From Boswellia sacra (lineage: Eukaryota; Streptophyta; Magnoliopsida; Sapindales; Burseraceae), in NCBI GenBank assembly GCA_013180625.2, contig SNVD02009113.1, positions 1 to 64,000 of the forward strand: DNA of 64,000 bases, in the 5' to 3' direction. The translations under genes were made by a program, and so were the position numbers. A model generated the notes under the pieces. The model ran no database searches. It saw only the letters and a program-made list of their open reading frames with translations, and had not been told where the DNA came from. Each line of letters opens with the position of its first letter. The first letter of the stretch is position 1. Shown in pieces: positions 35,938 to 46,899 of this stretch.

Positions 35938-37777
35938 TCAAATAACTTTCTATGAATTTTCCTTATATCACGCATAGAGTTATGGTTAATCATTTGTGGT
36001 GTTAAGGGTATTCTCAAATATTTATAAGTAGTTCTACGTATATAACCAACCGAAATAATTAAATTCATACAAATCTGACGTAGCATAAATTCATGAGATG
36101 CGTAAAAATGAAAAAAAAATAATGAATTTTTTAATAAATAAAATAGGACTTACATAATAACTTTGTATCTCGTCAGAGTTGTATGAGTTTGGTTGTATAA
36201 GTTAGTTATACATATATAATTATTCGCTGTCTATATCGACGGCTTTGTGTGATTTATACATACTACATCAATTTCTCCACCATAATACTTTCCAAAAGAT
36301 TTTATAAGGTAAAGAATCATGCTAGTTTTATAAACGTTTCATGCAAACTTACCATACAAAATGATCTTTAAATAGTAATTACACCAATTAAGTTGATTAT
36401 ATGGAAACCATTCATTGATGCCACATGGATTTGTATGGATAGTTTGCAAGTATAATATCACTTTTAAGTAAAATACAATATATACCATGATTTTCATTTG
36501 TTTTATGTTAAATTTAGAAAATAAAAGAACACTTTAAAAACAATATATTTATATATGTAATAAACAGTATTTAATAAATAAATCACTCATTAAAAATTTC
36601 TGAAAGAAAGTCCTTATCCATCCTTCTCGGCATCTCTATTTCCACTTGTTTCTTGTATCAAATTTTCAGCATCCATACACAAAATGAGTTCCTCTCTTAA
36701 TTTCGTTGCTCCATCATTTTCCTTCCCGTTCATCGAATCGTGTCCACATATTTCGTTTAGTTATTTATTCAAATAAATTAAGAAGATTTCAGGCCGGGTC
36801 GGTGGCGTTTGCAATCTAAAAAATTATACTTTTCAATTTTATGATAAAAAATACCCATTTTTTACGTGAATTTGAAAATAACTTTATAATTTATCATTAG
36901 TGATTCATGAAGATCAGAATGAGAGTTGCGAGTTGGTGTGATTAATGTGAGGCAAGATTCATTATGTTAGTGGCAACAATTGAGTAAAATTAAATAAGTG
37001 AAAGCAACATATATAATAATCTTTAGGTATTCGTTTTGTCTCATACTTGGAAAGAAGAACATAAAAAATCTTAGAAAAATATTTGATTAGTTGATTCAAT
37101 TTGTTCTCGACAGGGGGGACCAGCTTGAAGAAGAAATGTATTGAAAAGATTGGTTCGCTGAGTCCATTCGGAGTAGACTAGAATAAAGTTGAAAGTCTTC
37201 CGTCGAGTCCCGGATATTTGTCTCTCTGAAATGTCGCTTTCTACGTGAATCAATGGACGAAAAATCAATGGAGTAATATGGGATAATTAATGATCCTATC
37301 CTTGAGGTTTACCTTTAAGAACAAGGATCCTCTCGTCTATTTACTTAAATTTATCTCAATTTTTTTAGGATTAGATAAGTAGATTTTAATATTAATGGAT
37401 GATTGAAATATATATTTATTCTCTTTCTTATTAATATATTTTCTATAACATCCTATCACAACCTTGTAAAATTAAAGATAAGGTAGAGATGTTCCTTTAA
37501 GCATTCAATTCCTAAGAATTTATGGATATTCGGATAAAATAACGATACTTTTCCCCAAATATATTCTAAATTTTATATCCTAAATGATGTGTATATGATA
37601 TAGGTTTGCCAAATGGACGGTGTGATAACATAGTGAGTGATAAGGTGTGATACGTTATTTGGGATCTATGATTTTAGGATAAGTTTTGGTATGTGTTTCA
37701 CTACTCGTGCAGATATGTCTCATCACATTGATTGCTATTATTAAAATAAATTTTGAAATTTGCAAATGTGTTTTGAC
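35938..37777. other. AT-rich, no recognisable feature
   Basis: A short minus-strand frame at 37071-37268 has no recognised relatives. Otherwise nothing stands out. Confidence 0.4.
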
Positions 37778-38432
37778 CTATAAAATAGTTTGAGAAATAA
37801 AGATTTCATCATTTAGTTGCTTAACTTGGAGCCATAGAAAGAAAGTGAGCTCACCTACCATACTCATCCAAAATTCACGTTGCATAAGTTCGACAAACTT
37901 ATTAGTTTTGTTTTCTTAAGTAGAACCAAACACAATTAGCATAAATATAAGCTACAATAATAAAACTAGAAGCATGCTTTATGAACAAAGTTATATCATC
38001 ACCCCCTCTAGTATATCCTTTAGCAAGCAGAAAAGTTGTTGACCTCTCACACCAAGCTCCGCTCTTAGAGCTTGTATCAACCTATATAATGCCTTTTTCA
38101 GTTTATATATATAAGTTGAATGTTTTGGATCCACAAAACCCTTAGGTTGATCAACAAAAGCTTCTTCATTAAGGATGTCATTCAAAAAGGCTGTTTTAAC
38201 ATCCATTTCATAGAGCTTAAAGTTCAGTAAACAAGCAGTTGCAAGCAATAATCTGATTGATTCTAGCCTAGTTACAGGTGTAAAAGTCTCATCAAAATCA
38301 ATTCCCTCAATTTGAGTATAGCCTTGTGCAAGTAGCCTAGCTTTGTCTATAACCACATGACCATTTTTCGTCACTCTTGTTTCTAAAGATTCATTAATGT
38401 CCTATCACATTAGAGTTTTTAGGCCCAGGAAC
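37778..38432 (-). pseudogene. Copia reverse-transcriptase fragment (3' half of a split element)
   Basis: Starting at the CACTA border and reading on the minus strand: PGPKNSNVIG, then IFRNKSDEK (frameshift), ARLLAQGYTQIEGIDFDETF, LYEMDVKTAFLN, QPKGFVDP and KLKKALYRL, then ELTFFLWLQVKQLNDEIFIS up to a stop at 37778-37780. These are the successive blocks of Ty1/copia reverse transcriptase. The catalytic YVDD motif is lost (YIYAN at the equivalent place). RNase H and a 3' LTR are missing. The upstream part of the same polyprotein lies 20.8 kb away at 59266-62727 and ends at the codon where this piece begins; the CACTA transposon separates them. Confidence 0.88.
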
Positions 38433-38506
38433 CACTATTAGAATTTTTTGCATACTTGTCATATAATTTTTTAAGTAGTTAGGGGTTTATTTTAATTCTG
38501 ACAACT

Positions 38507-39398
38507 ATGATATGTAATTATAAGTCAAAACCAACTTTTTACATTACTTGTGGGATGGCTAATGAACAAATTTGTCTTATTGAAAAAATGAGGGACAACT
38601 ATGTAAAACTAATAAAAAGCCCTAAAATCTTTCTTTCCCTTTTTCTATTTTCAGTTTCCCCCTCTCCCTCGTTACCCTTATTGCTTATCACTGATATTCT
38701 CACACACTCTTCAACTCTCCCTGCCTTTTTTCTACACCCGCTGCTCCACCGCCAGATCTAACCCTAACTCCACGCTCCACTACGTCTGTCGCTATCGATA
38801 TGGTTGTCAATGGAAGGTTGCTGAAGAGAATTAAGAGAAGAGTGATTGTTGATCTCTATGAAGGATCTGAATCTAGCCTTACCAAGTGATTCAGAGCTAG
38901 AGTCAAAAGGTTACCGTTTGTTTGGAAGTTGTGAAGGAAGGTGTGGCCAGGTCCCGATCCATTTACCACGATCAGTGCTAAGTTGTTGATGAGTTGACTC
39001 ACTTTGAGTCATTTTCTTGTTGACCAATTCTCTCTCTCTTACTAATTTTGGTATTCCATTTTGTCTTAGATTTTAATCTTTATAAATAAATATGTAGATA
39101 ATGTTTTATGAGTATACATATCCTAGTCCTATGCTTGAAGTTCTCTCATGATTAGTTTTTGGGTGTGTTTTTGGTTTGTTTTCTCTTGATGAGTGGTCAA
39201 ATCTGTTAAACTATCGTTTCTCTTTTCTTCCACTTGGTCTAAAAGAATTTCTTGGTCAATCACCTTGCCTTCTCCTCATCTTCCTTGATTGGACTATCTA
39301 ATCCTCCGATGAGACGAGTTCGGACAGCAATTGAAGGCAAAGCAAATTAAAAAAAGAGAAAAAAAATGTCAAATACGAACTATTTGAAAAATAAAAAT
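38507..39398 (+). other. CACTA left arm: captured 5' flank, partly unassigned
   Basis: A pyrimidine-rich block (38630-38750), an ATG-led stretch at 38801 reading MVVNGRLLKRIKRRVIVDLY before stops, and a second pyrimidine-rich block (39200-39300) resemble 5' UTR or promoter DNA of plant genes. The last ~200 bp lead directly into the SCAI-like first exon, so they are probably its captured 5' flank. The identity of the 38801 stretch is unknown. Confidence 0.4.
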
Positions 39399-39422
39399 GG
39401 CTAGAGTAGTAGCAATATTCCA

Positions 39423-42147
39423 TGTAATATCCTAAATTTTGTAATGTACATTGTATCATGTGTTATGGTTACATATGTATTAATATGTATTAATGTATAT
39501 GTGATGTATTTAAATTGTAGTGTAATAAATGAGAGAATGATAGACTTAATTAAAAGAGTATTGGGCTTAATGGTAATAAAAGAGGAGAGAAGAACTAAAT
39601 GAAAATTTGGCCTAATATTTATCTATAAAAGGGGAAGAATTCTAGAATTCTTTCATTTTTGCTCCCTAGCTCACACATTCCAGCCCTTGTTCTCTCTATT
39701 TTTCTTTACAAAAACTACCAAGAACTCGAGGAAAGGAAGGAACTGGTAAGAACTCATCTCTTCTTTAGAATTCTTGTTTTATTGTTTATATATTTGCAAG
39801 AATTCTTTTGGTTTGTGATGTGAGTATGAGAATTGTTGTTTGTTATGCTGGAAATTGTGTGGAAATGTGAATTTGAATTAGATTTGAAGGTATCTACGTA
39901 AGGGGATGAGGATACAAAGCTAGAAATGAGAGTTTAGTTCAAATCCTGCAGTGTTTTTACACTAAACAGTGCATATTCCAAAAATTCCTAAAAATTAGAA
40001 AAATGTTTTCTGGCTCTGGAAATTTTTCTGATGAAAATAGACATGTCCAGGAGTGTATAGAAATTAGATTCACTCAAAAATTCAAAGTGTGTAAATTGTA
40101 GTGAATTTTTGAACTTCTGGTATGGAATTGCACATTTCCCCTGTCTTAGAACAGAGTAGGGGAAAACGATTTTAGTTGAAGGTCCAATTCTTTATAAAAT
40201 TATTTGATTTTTGGTATGCAAGTTATTTTATGTGTCAAATATGAGACTATAAATTTTTAATGAGATTGAAGCCCTGTATGAATTGTTATGAACTTTTAAA
40301 GTTGGCTTGATAAAACTGGAATTTTTAGTTTCCAAAATAGGGCAGTTAGAAATAATTGGGTTTGAATGACGTAAACCCCTCGAAAAGCCACGATTTTTGG
40401 TGTGGAGGTATATATATATTTTATATACCAGACTATAAAGTTTTGTAGCCATTTGAATAGGATTACAATTCTTACAAATTTTTAAGTCTGTACTACTCAG
40501 TGAAATGAATGTATTGGCAAAATTGTTGAGTTAATGAATTAGGTTATTTTGAGTGGGCATATGACCTTATTTGGCTCTAAAATTTTTAAGAAGACATGTT
40601 ATATGCAATTGTGTGGATTTTGGAATAGACAATTGCTCGTTATAAACTGTTTGATGGAGTATGTATAGAAATAGAGCAAAAAAAAAAGGAATTATTTCAC
40701 CACTGTGTATGGTGACCTTAAAGAGATTTTGTTTTGTTTTGTTTTAGGTTAAAGACAAGCATCAATAACAGAGCTGTATAAGGTAAGTGAGCCAACTATT
40801 CTGAGGTCACAATAAATTGTGTTACACTGTATGTAATATTATGTATTATAACACTGTTAAATGTTAGCACTTTGATGCTTGAATTGGGATATATTGTGAC
40901 TGTACTAGAAGCTTAATATAGAGCTTCTTTTATGTGATTGATTGTGAATTATGAATTGTGAATTGTGATTGGCATGCCAAAACTTAGGAAACTTAGCTCT
41001 CATAGCTTGAGGGAAGGTCTGGACCATGTGTTTCTCTATATGGGATTCGGTAGCAATGGGCCCGGTATCGCCTGAATTGTCAGATTAGCCTTGAGCTATT
41101 TCAAGTGTCGGCATCTATGTATATCTGTACTATTCTGTGTGGCAGGATAGAGTCCAGTAGGACTATATGGCTGTCACCTCTGGGTGATGGCGGATCCGTG
41201 CAATGTGAGAATGTGATAAATACTCACTGCAACGATGCCTTACCTACGGATGCCGCCAATAGGTGGCTATGTGATATGGGCTCGTATAAGTGTGATATGA
41301 TTGTGATATGAGAAGTCCTACCTTGATTAGAGAGCCTTACTTCCTAAGTGACTGTAACTGATACTGTGGAAGCTTCCTTATTATGTGATATGGACATAGT
41401 ATGTGTCATTAATACGGTACCGAGTATGGTATGGTATGTGAGTCCTTAATGTACATTGAAGGAAAATGTGCGTATGTGTATGGATACCCATATGAACAAT
41501 GTAGCTAGCTTGTAGATGTTTATGATTGTACATGAGGATGTGATGAATTGAGAAATATGAACTCACTTATGTGAGAGTGAATCGACCTACACAAGAGTGT
41601 ATATGTAACCAATATGAAACTAGTCAGACAGAGAGTTGGCGCAGGTGCGCCACTCATATGGCGTAGGAGCACCAAGTTGGCACATAGAAATAGTTAGAAG
41701 TGATTTCTGGGTCATTTCTTCTTTAACAAGTTATCTTACGCTTGTGTACTAAGAAATGAACAGTATTCGTACTGTAGACTGAATTTTGTTGTTATTGAAC
41801 ATTGTTATATATTCACTTAGCTTACTTACTGAGTTTTACTCATTAAATTTATTGTGTGCCTTAGGTGACCAGTAGACTGAGATCTGGATGGAGGACTTTT
41901 GGTATTACTGATGGAGTTCCTTTGACAACCATGGACCGCTGCCCTTTATTAACATAACCATACTGTAGAAATTCTTTTGATTTTGAATGTACATATATAT
42001 ATATATATATATAGTGAAATGTTGTGGTTGTGACTAGGAACTCTGTATTTGATAATACTCAATATAATTTTTGAAAGAAATGACAGAGTTCACTATTAAA
42101 CGACTGTTTTAATGTTATACTCTGTATGTATAGTATTGGATGTGACA
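39423..42147 (+). mobile_element. Solo LTR, Ty3/gypsy-like, 2725 bp
   Basis: Begins TGTAATATCC and ends GGATGTGACA, with TG...CA borders. The flanking pentamers ttcca (39418-39422) and ttccg (42148-42152) agree at 4 of 5. A TATA box tctataaaagg (39622-39632) lies about 200 bp from the start. There are no internal coding regions, primer site or second LTR, so it is a solo LTR left by LTR-LTR recombination. Removing it rejoins the first exon of the captured SCAI-like fragment. The TGTAATA...TGTGACA ends resemble chromovirus (Tekay-type) LTRs; the lineage is inference. It contains a (TA)n run at 41992-42013. Confidence 0.8.
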
Positions 42148-42477
42148 TTCCGGTGAGCAAAGTGTATTGGTCTGTGGTGGAAAAAGTTGACAAGAAGTTT
42201 TCTAAGTCGTCTCTATCCACTTCTCTCCTCCTTACTTTTTGATTGATTGGCTGCTGAGAAAATAAAGGAAAAATGAAATTTTGGATTGTATTGTTGTTGT
42301 TTGCCTATTCCTTAGTCATAATATTGAACTCAGAATGAGAAATGCTCATGACAAACAAATGAAGACACTATCAAATAATTTTTAATTTAATTTTAATTTC
42401 CTTGGAGATTTCATAGATAAAATAAGCTTCCATTGTTAGTGATTCTACAAATAATAATAGGTGGAATATTAATAAGG

Positions 42478-42527
42478 ATATTTACTATTATTATTATTAC
42501 TTTTCTATTATTATTATTATTATTATT
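42478..42527. repeat. (ATT)n-rich microsatellite
   Basis: Two blocks of att/tta trinucleotides interrupted by acttttc. Confidence 0.85.
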
Positions 42528-43394
42528 TAGCCTTGAAGAGGAATATGAATTGTGGCTTTCAAGTACTGAAGTGATATTTGATAAGGAGATGTATATTTTT
42601 TTGTTATTGTTGTTAGGTATAATACATGTTTTTGCAAGGTTTATACGCAGCTGTGGAAGTTTCAGCAAGAAAACCAGGAGATGTTGTTTGAAGCTAGCTC
42701 AAAAGATGGGACATTGCATAGATTGCCTCTCTAATTACTTAGCTTTATTTGAACAATATATGCGAACGAGTAATATGAGTTATTTGTTTGAGTCATATAT
42801 TTTTTATGAAGCAATATTTACTTGGGAGTAATTTTAGAGATGGATTGCATCAAAATCTGAATCTAGCAAACAAACAGCTGCAATTGGCTTTTTGTGTTGA
42901 TTGTCTTTACTCTTTTGCTTTTCTACCCTTGTTGATATGCTACATTTATCACCGGCTTTTCTTTCTCTTCTTTTTATTTCTATTTTTTGAAAAAGCTGTC
43001 ATAGTTTTAGCTTGCAGATTATAGTATATGTTTATGATATTCTAGAAATGCGTGTATTGGTATTTTTTTTTTGTTTCTTACTAATTTATCAATATGGAGA
43101 AATGCATTTAAATTAGTCATTTAAAAGTTGAAACTTTGAGAGAATTCAGGGAAAGTCTTTATTTTTTATTTTCATTTTTTTTAAATGGAAGATAGTTGTG
43201 CCATAAGGATTAGAGGCTTCCAATGGGATTTGTATATGAATGTCTTTCTCCTTATAAGTTTTAAAATCTGTATGTTGCTCAACATAGAGAACTCTTCTAA
43301 CTTTTATTTTTAGAACCTTTGGAGTAGACCGAGTTTGGATGTTGTGCTTCTACAAGAGTAGAATATTCAAAAGCAAACTACTGAAGAAGTTTAT

Positions 43395-43720
43395 AACTAC
43401 AAGAAAAAAATGCTCAAACCCACATGTACTCAATACTTGTGAGATTTCAACTCACAAGAATGTTACTAACAAAATATACCCTTATTTGTGTGTTGCTCAA
43501 ACTCACAAATAAAATGTGCAAATTATTAGTCACGTGTGAACCCACAAATATTCATGATTTAGCTTTGCATTTTTGAGGACATTACTTGTCAATTTTGTGA
43601 CAAATATTATGATCTAAGAGTCTGATTTTTTTTTAAAATTATGTCACAAATATAATTATAGTTGTGGGTTTTGCAAAAAAAAATTATGTCACAAATATAG
43701 TTATAGGTGTGGGTTTTATG
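43395..43720. other. CACTA-end-like sequence and subterminal repeats inside the big element
   Basis: actacaagaaaaaaatgctc at 43396 is one base short of a canonical CACTACAAGAAAA terminus and is followed by repeated ctcacaag / aacccacaa words, the same kind of words that fill the last 250 bp before the true right end (59010-59265). Two copies of an aaattatgtcacaaatata-ttatag-tgtgggtttt unit lie at 43636-43716. It may be the original left terminus of an ancestral CACTA, now internal, or the end of a second, nested CACTA. Confidence 0.45.
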
Positions 43721-44010
43721 ACCTCCAAGTATTCGTCTTGTTGTTATACTCACGAGTTTTCTAGCCATCAAGTATGGTTTTAGAAAAATACAAATATATA
43801 TATTTATTTATTTATTTTACTATATATATATTATATTGAAAAAAGATTTTTTAATGTATTATATTTCTTAATATAATAATATATTGTATTATATTTATCA
43901 AAATATATTATTTAAATAATAAAAATTGTAATTATAAAAGAAATATATTTAAATAATACTCAACCTTACAGTAATACACCTCGGACCAGTAACTTACAAT
44001 AATCTACAAC

Positions 44011-44628
44011 TTTACTTAGAGGTGGAATCGGGCCGGGTTGGGGGTGGGGATGCCATCCCCATCCCCATCCCCAATTAAAATATCAATCCCCATCCCCTAT
44101 TAATCCCCAATTTTTTAAAGCGGGGATGGGGATGGGGAATCCCCAAAGCCAAAATGCATCCCCATCCCCATCCCCAACCCCATTTACTTGTTAAAAATTT
44201 TTACTTTGAAATAAAACATATTTTAAATTACAACTATAAACCTTAAGCAACATACCTATAAATAAATATTAATAAATCTTTAGACAATCAACATCTTTAA
44301 AATAAATCTTTAGGCAAACAAAGGTAGGCTAGGTTGGGCTTGAGTTTTATTAAAGTAGGTGGGACATTAAGTTTTATAATAGGAAAGATAACAAGGGTTT
44401 AAGTATTAGATTACTAAAAATATATATATATTATTTTATTTTAATTTCGGGGAGCGGGCCGGGTTGGGCTTGGAGCATAATCCCCATCCCCATCCCCATT
44501 TAATTTCGGGTAAAATTTTTGTCCCCATCCCCACCCTATTCCCCATTTTTAGCTCCCCATCCCCGGCCCAAACGGGTTGGGGAATTACGGGGCTCCATCC
44601 CCATGGGGATTGGTTCCATCTTTACATA
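44011..44628. mobile_element. hAT-type MITE rich in ccccatcccc
   Basis: The element 44019-44620 (602 bp) starts gaggtggaatcgggcc and ends ggttccatc; the ends are imperfect inverted repeats (GA-GTGGAA / GATGGAA). The octamers tttactta (44011-44018) and tttacata (44621-44628) agree at 7 of 8, the hAT target-duplication length. Both sides carry repeated ccccatcccc / ggggatgggg words and cgggttggg. Confidence 0.75.
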
Positions 44629-45837
44629 TAAACACTAATTAAGTTATTAGCTAGACAATTCAAATCTTGTAAAAACCCCACTATATTGAGCATTAAATCC
44701 GAAGTACAAAAAAAAATCTTTATTGTTATGCTGAAAAAATTAGTATATATCAACTTTAAATGATAAAAACAAATAAATGGTATCTCTAAGTGCCTACAAA
44801 AACAATGAGACAAATCCCAAGCTGTAACTAAAATTTTCAACTAATTAACATATAATATCTTCTTTTTTTTTTCAAACAAAAAAAAAATTGCTTAACATAT
44901 AGTCCATAAATACCATATCACAACTTCACCATTTCACATGCATCTGCTCCGACAAACACCTCCATAATCAAATTTACATTAAAGTATTATGAATAACCAA
45001 CTAAAAATGTGCAAAATGGACATGCAAAAACCGAGTACCAAACCAGATTGATCAAATAAAAAAGTTCCTACCTCTCGTCCAAAGCTATGGATTTCCTTTT
45101 TCCTTCCCTTATCTCCTTTATCACTTTATTTTCTTCACTTCTGTCCCATTTCTTTCTCATCTTCTTGAGCCTCCAAGCTTGTCAAACACATAACTTTTTT
45201 ATATAATACAAGCATTTGGGCCACAATGAAACAAAATTTACATATATATCCTAAGTAAATCAATATTAATTACAAAGTTTGAAGACTTCAAAATTCCTCC
45301 ATTAAACAAATCCAGTCAGTCCAAAAACACATTTGGAACACCTAATTGCATGTTGCATATATACATGTTCTAATCATCCTACAGTAAGCAAAAAACCTGT
45401 ATGTTGCATACATACATTTTTCAATCATCCTTCAGTAAGCAAAAGAACTGCAGGCTGCATATATACATGTTTGAATCATCCTCCACTAAACATCTGGAAA
45501 GTCAGATTCTAACACAAAATTATATATACTTCATTATCAACAGAACTTCCATCTACAATATTTGAAAGACAATTGTTAGTGCATAGTAATGATTATTAAA
45601 ACCTTAACAAAAGATTTTTAATTTTCTATTTTACTCAGCCTTGTAGATAGTTTATTTTTTGCCACACTGCTTTATTAAAAGGGCAGAAACATGCTTTGCC
45701 TATTCACCTCTAATTTCATTTATCTCATCCTCACCATATTTCTTTTTCTTGTTAAACTACAATATGTATAAAACCAAGTCAGCTTACATTCAAAGCAAGT
45801 AGAAAACTAGCTTAACCTAAAAACAAAATAAACTCAC
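44629..45837. other. CACTA interior, no recognised gene
   Basis: AT-rich. Three imperfect ~55-bp repeats with the words tgcatatatacatg and atcatccttcagtaagc occur at 45350-45480. The stretch lies downstream of the protease relic in its transcription direction. Confidence 0.45.
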
Positions 45838-46670
45838 CTTCTCAGAAAGGATATTATGGTCTAAGACTATCTCTTTCATGTATCTAAGAACTTAATATCC
45901 ACATTCAAAGCTACCCACTTGTTTAGGCCCCTATACAATAATAAAGACCAAAAGTTAAACACAACACAACTTAGATTGTTAATGCTAGAGTAATCATATA
46001 TACGCTGGCCAACACAATAAACAAATAACACTAGCAATGATTGATTAACTGCTCCTATATTTTCACACAATTTAGTTTCACTGTTATCCACAAAGTTATA
46101 AAGTAGAATAATAATAGAAAATGAATAACTCATAACTGCATATGTTCACATATAAAGGCTAAAAAAGATCTTGAAAATTTTACCTTCACTGTTATCCACA
46201 AATTCTTTTCTTCATCTTTTTCTCAACTTTAGTTTGCCCTATCATAAACCCTCTAAAAGCATATATTATAAACAAACATAGTACTCCAACATTATTTAAC
46301 ATGAAAGCTTAGATTTTAATAATATTCAAACCATAACACTTACTGGTTTATAACTTCCTTTGCAGCTTCCTGAATTCCCTTTCTCATTGAGTCAATGTGA
46401 TATATTTTCAAAGTTGTTAGGTCAAGCACAATTAGAATCAAATGGTATCTGCCATAAGTATCAAACAATTACAATTTTGAATAATTAGTAATGCAATTAC
46501 TAAGGTTGTACAATGTTAACTTAGATTGTTAATACTAAAGAAAATATACCCTGGGTTGTACGGAATGAAAACAAAGTTTCTATCTTTGAACTTTAGTAAC
46601 TTGTCTGCTATTGACTGAGACATATGAACCCACAGATCAGCATCTTCAAGTCTTGAGGGAAGTGTGGTTT
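45838..46670 (-). pseudogene. Ulp1-type (C48) cysteine protease relic of the CACTA
   Basis: Ulp1 proteases remove SUMO or SUMO-like tags from proteins. Four exons with GT-AG borders can be read: 46550-46670 (LPSRLEDADLWVHMSQ...NFVFIPYNPG), 46344-46448 (YHLILIVLDLTTLKIYHIDS), 46184-46252 (decayed linker) and 45838-45930 (PKQVGSFECGY, stop, VLRYMKEIV). The catalytic His (PGYH), Asp (HIDS) and Cys (FECGY) positions are all recognisable in family order. The final exon has a stop directly after ECGY and exon 3 has two stops, so this copy is dead. It follows the TNP2 transposase on the same strand, as an accessory ORF of the element or its last exons. Ulp1-like domains carried by plant Mutator elements (Kaonashi) are known. 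Confidence 0.75.
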
Positions 46671-46899
46671 CTGGGTGGATAAAACCATAGTTCACTTGAG
46701 AAGATCCATATTGAAATGCATAATAAATATGATTGTAAAATTAATTAGATTTATCAAACTATACATAATACATGAAACAAATACTTCTGATCAGCAAATA
46801 AATCAAATATTTCACTTGAAATCTAATAGATATGTTTTTAAACCTGAAATAAATGGAGAGACAGTTTTGAGACAGCTCGTTGTAGACAATCATGCATGA

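Larger units (their letters stand above)
39396..42893 (+). pseudogene. Captured SCAI/DUF3550-like gene fragment (interrupted by a solo LTR)
   Basis: Pieces of a plant homologue of SCAI (DUF3550/UPF0682; in animals a transcriptional cofactor, in plants largely uncharacterised). The first exon is split by the LTR: ATG near 39399 and a Ser-rich start, then after the LTR IPVSKVYWSVVEKVDKKFSK (42147-42206). A second exon at about 42636 reads KVYTQLWKFQQENQEM, changes frame, then LFEQYMRTSNMSYLFESYIF (about 42747-42812) and, in another frame, FRDGLHQNLNLANKQLQ (about 42832-42882). The order matches the family N-terminus. The separation of the exon blocks by non-coding DNA suggests capture of genomic DNA including an intron rather than of cDNA. 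Frameshifts make it non-functional. Identification rests on recalled family motifs. Confidence 0.75.

Noticed and set aside
42433..42831. 132-codon plus-strand open frame as a membrane protein
   Set aside because: The N-terminal hydrophobic part is an (ATT)n-derived Ile/Leu run, and the C-terminal part is the SCAI-like relic read partly out of frame.
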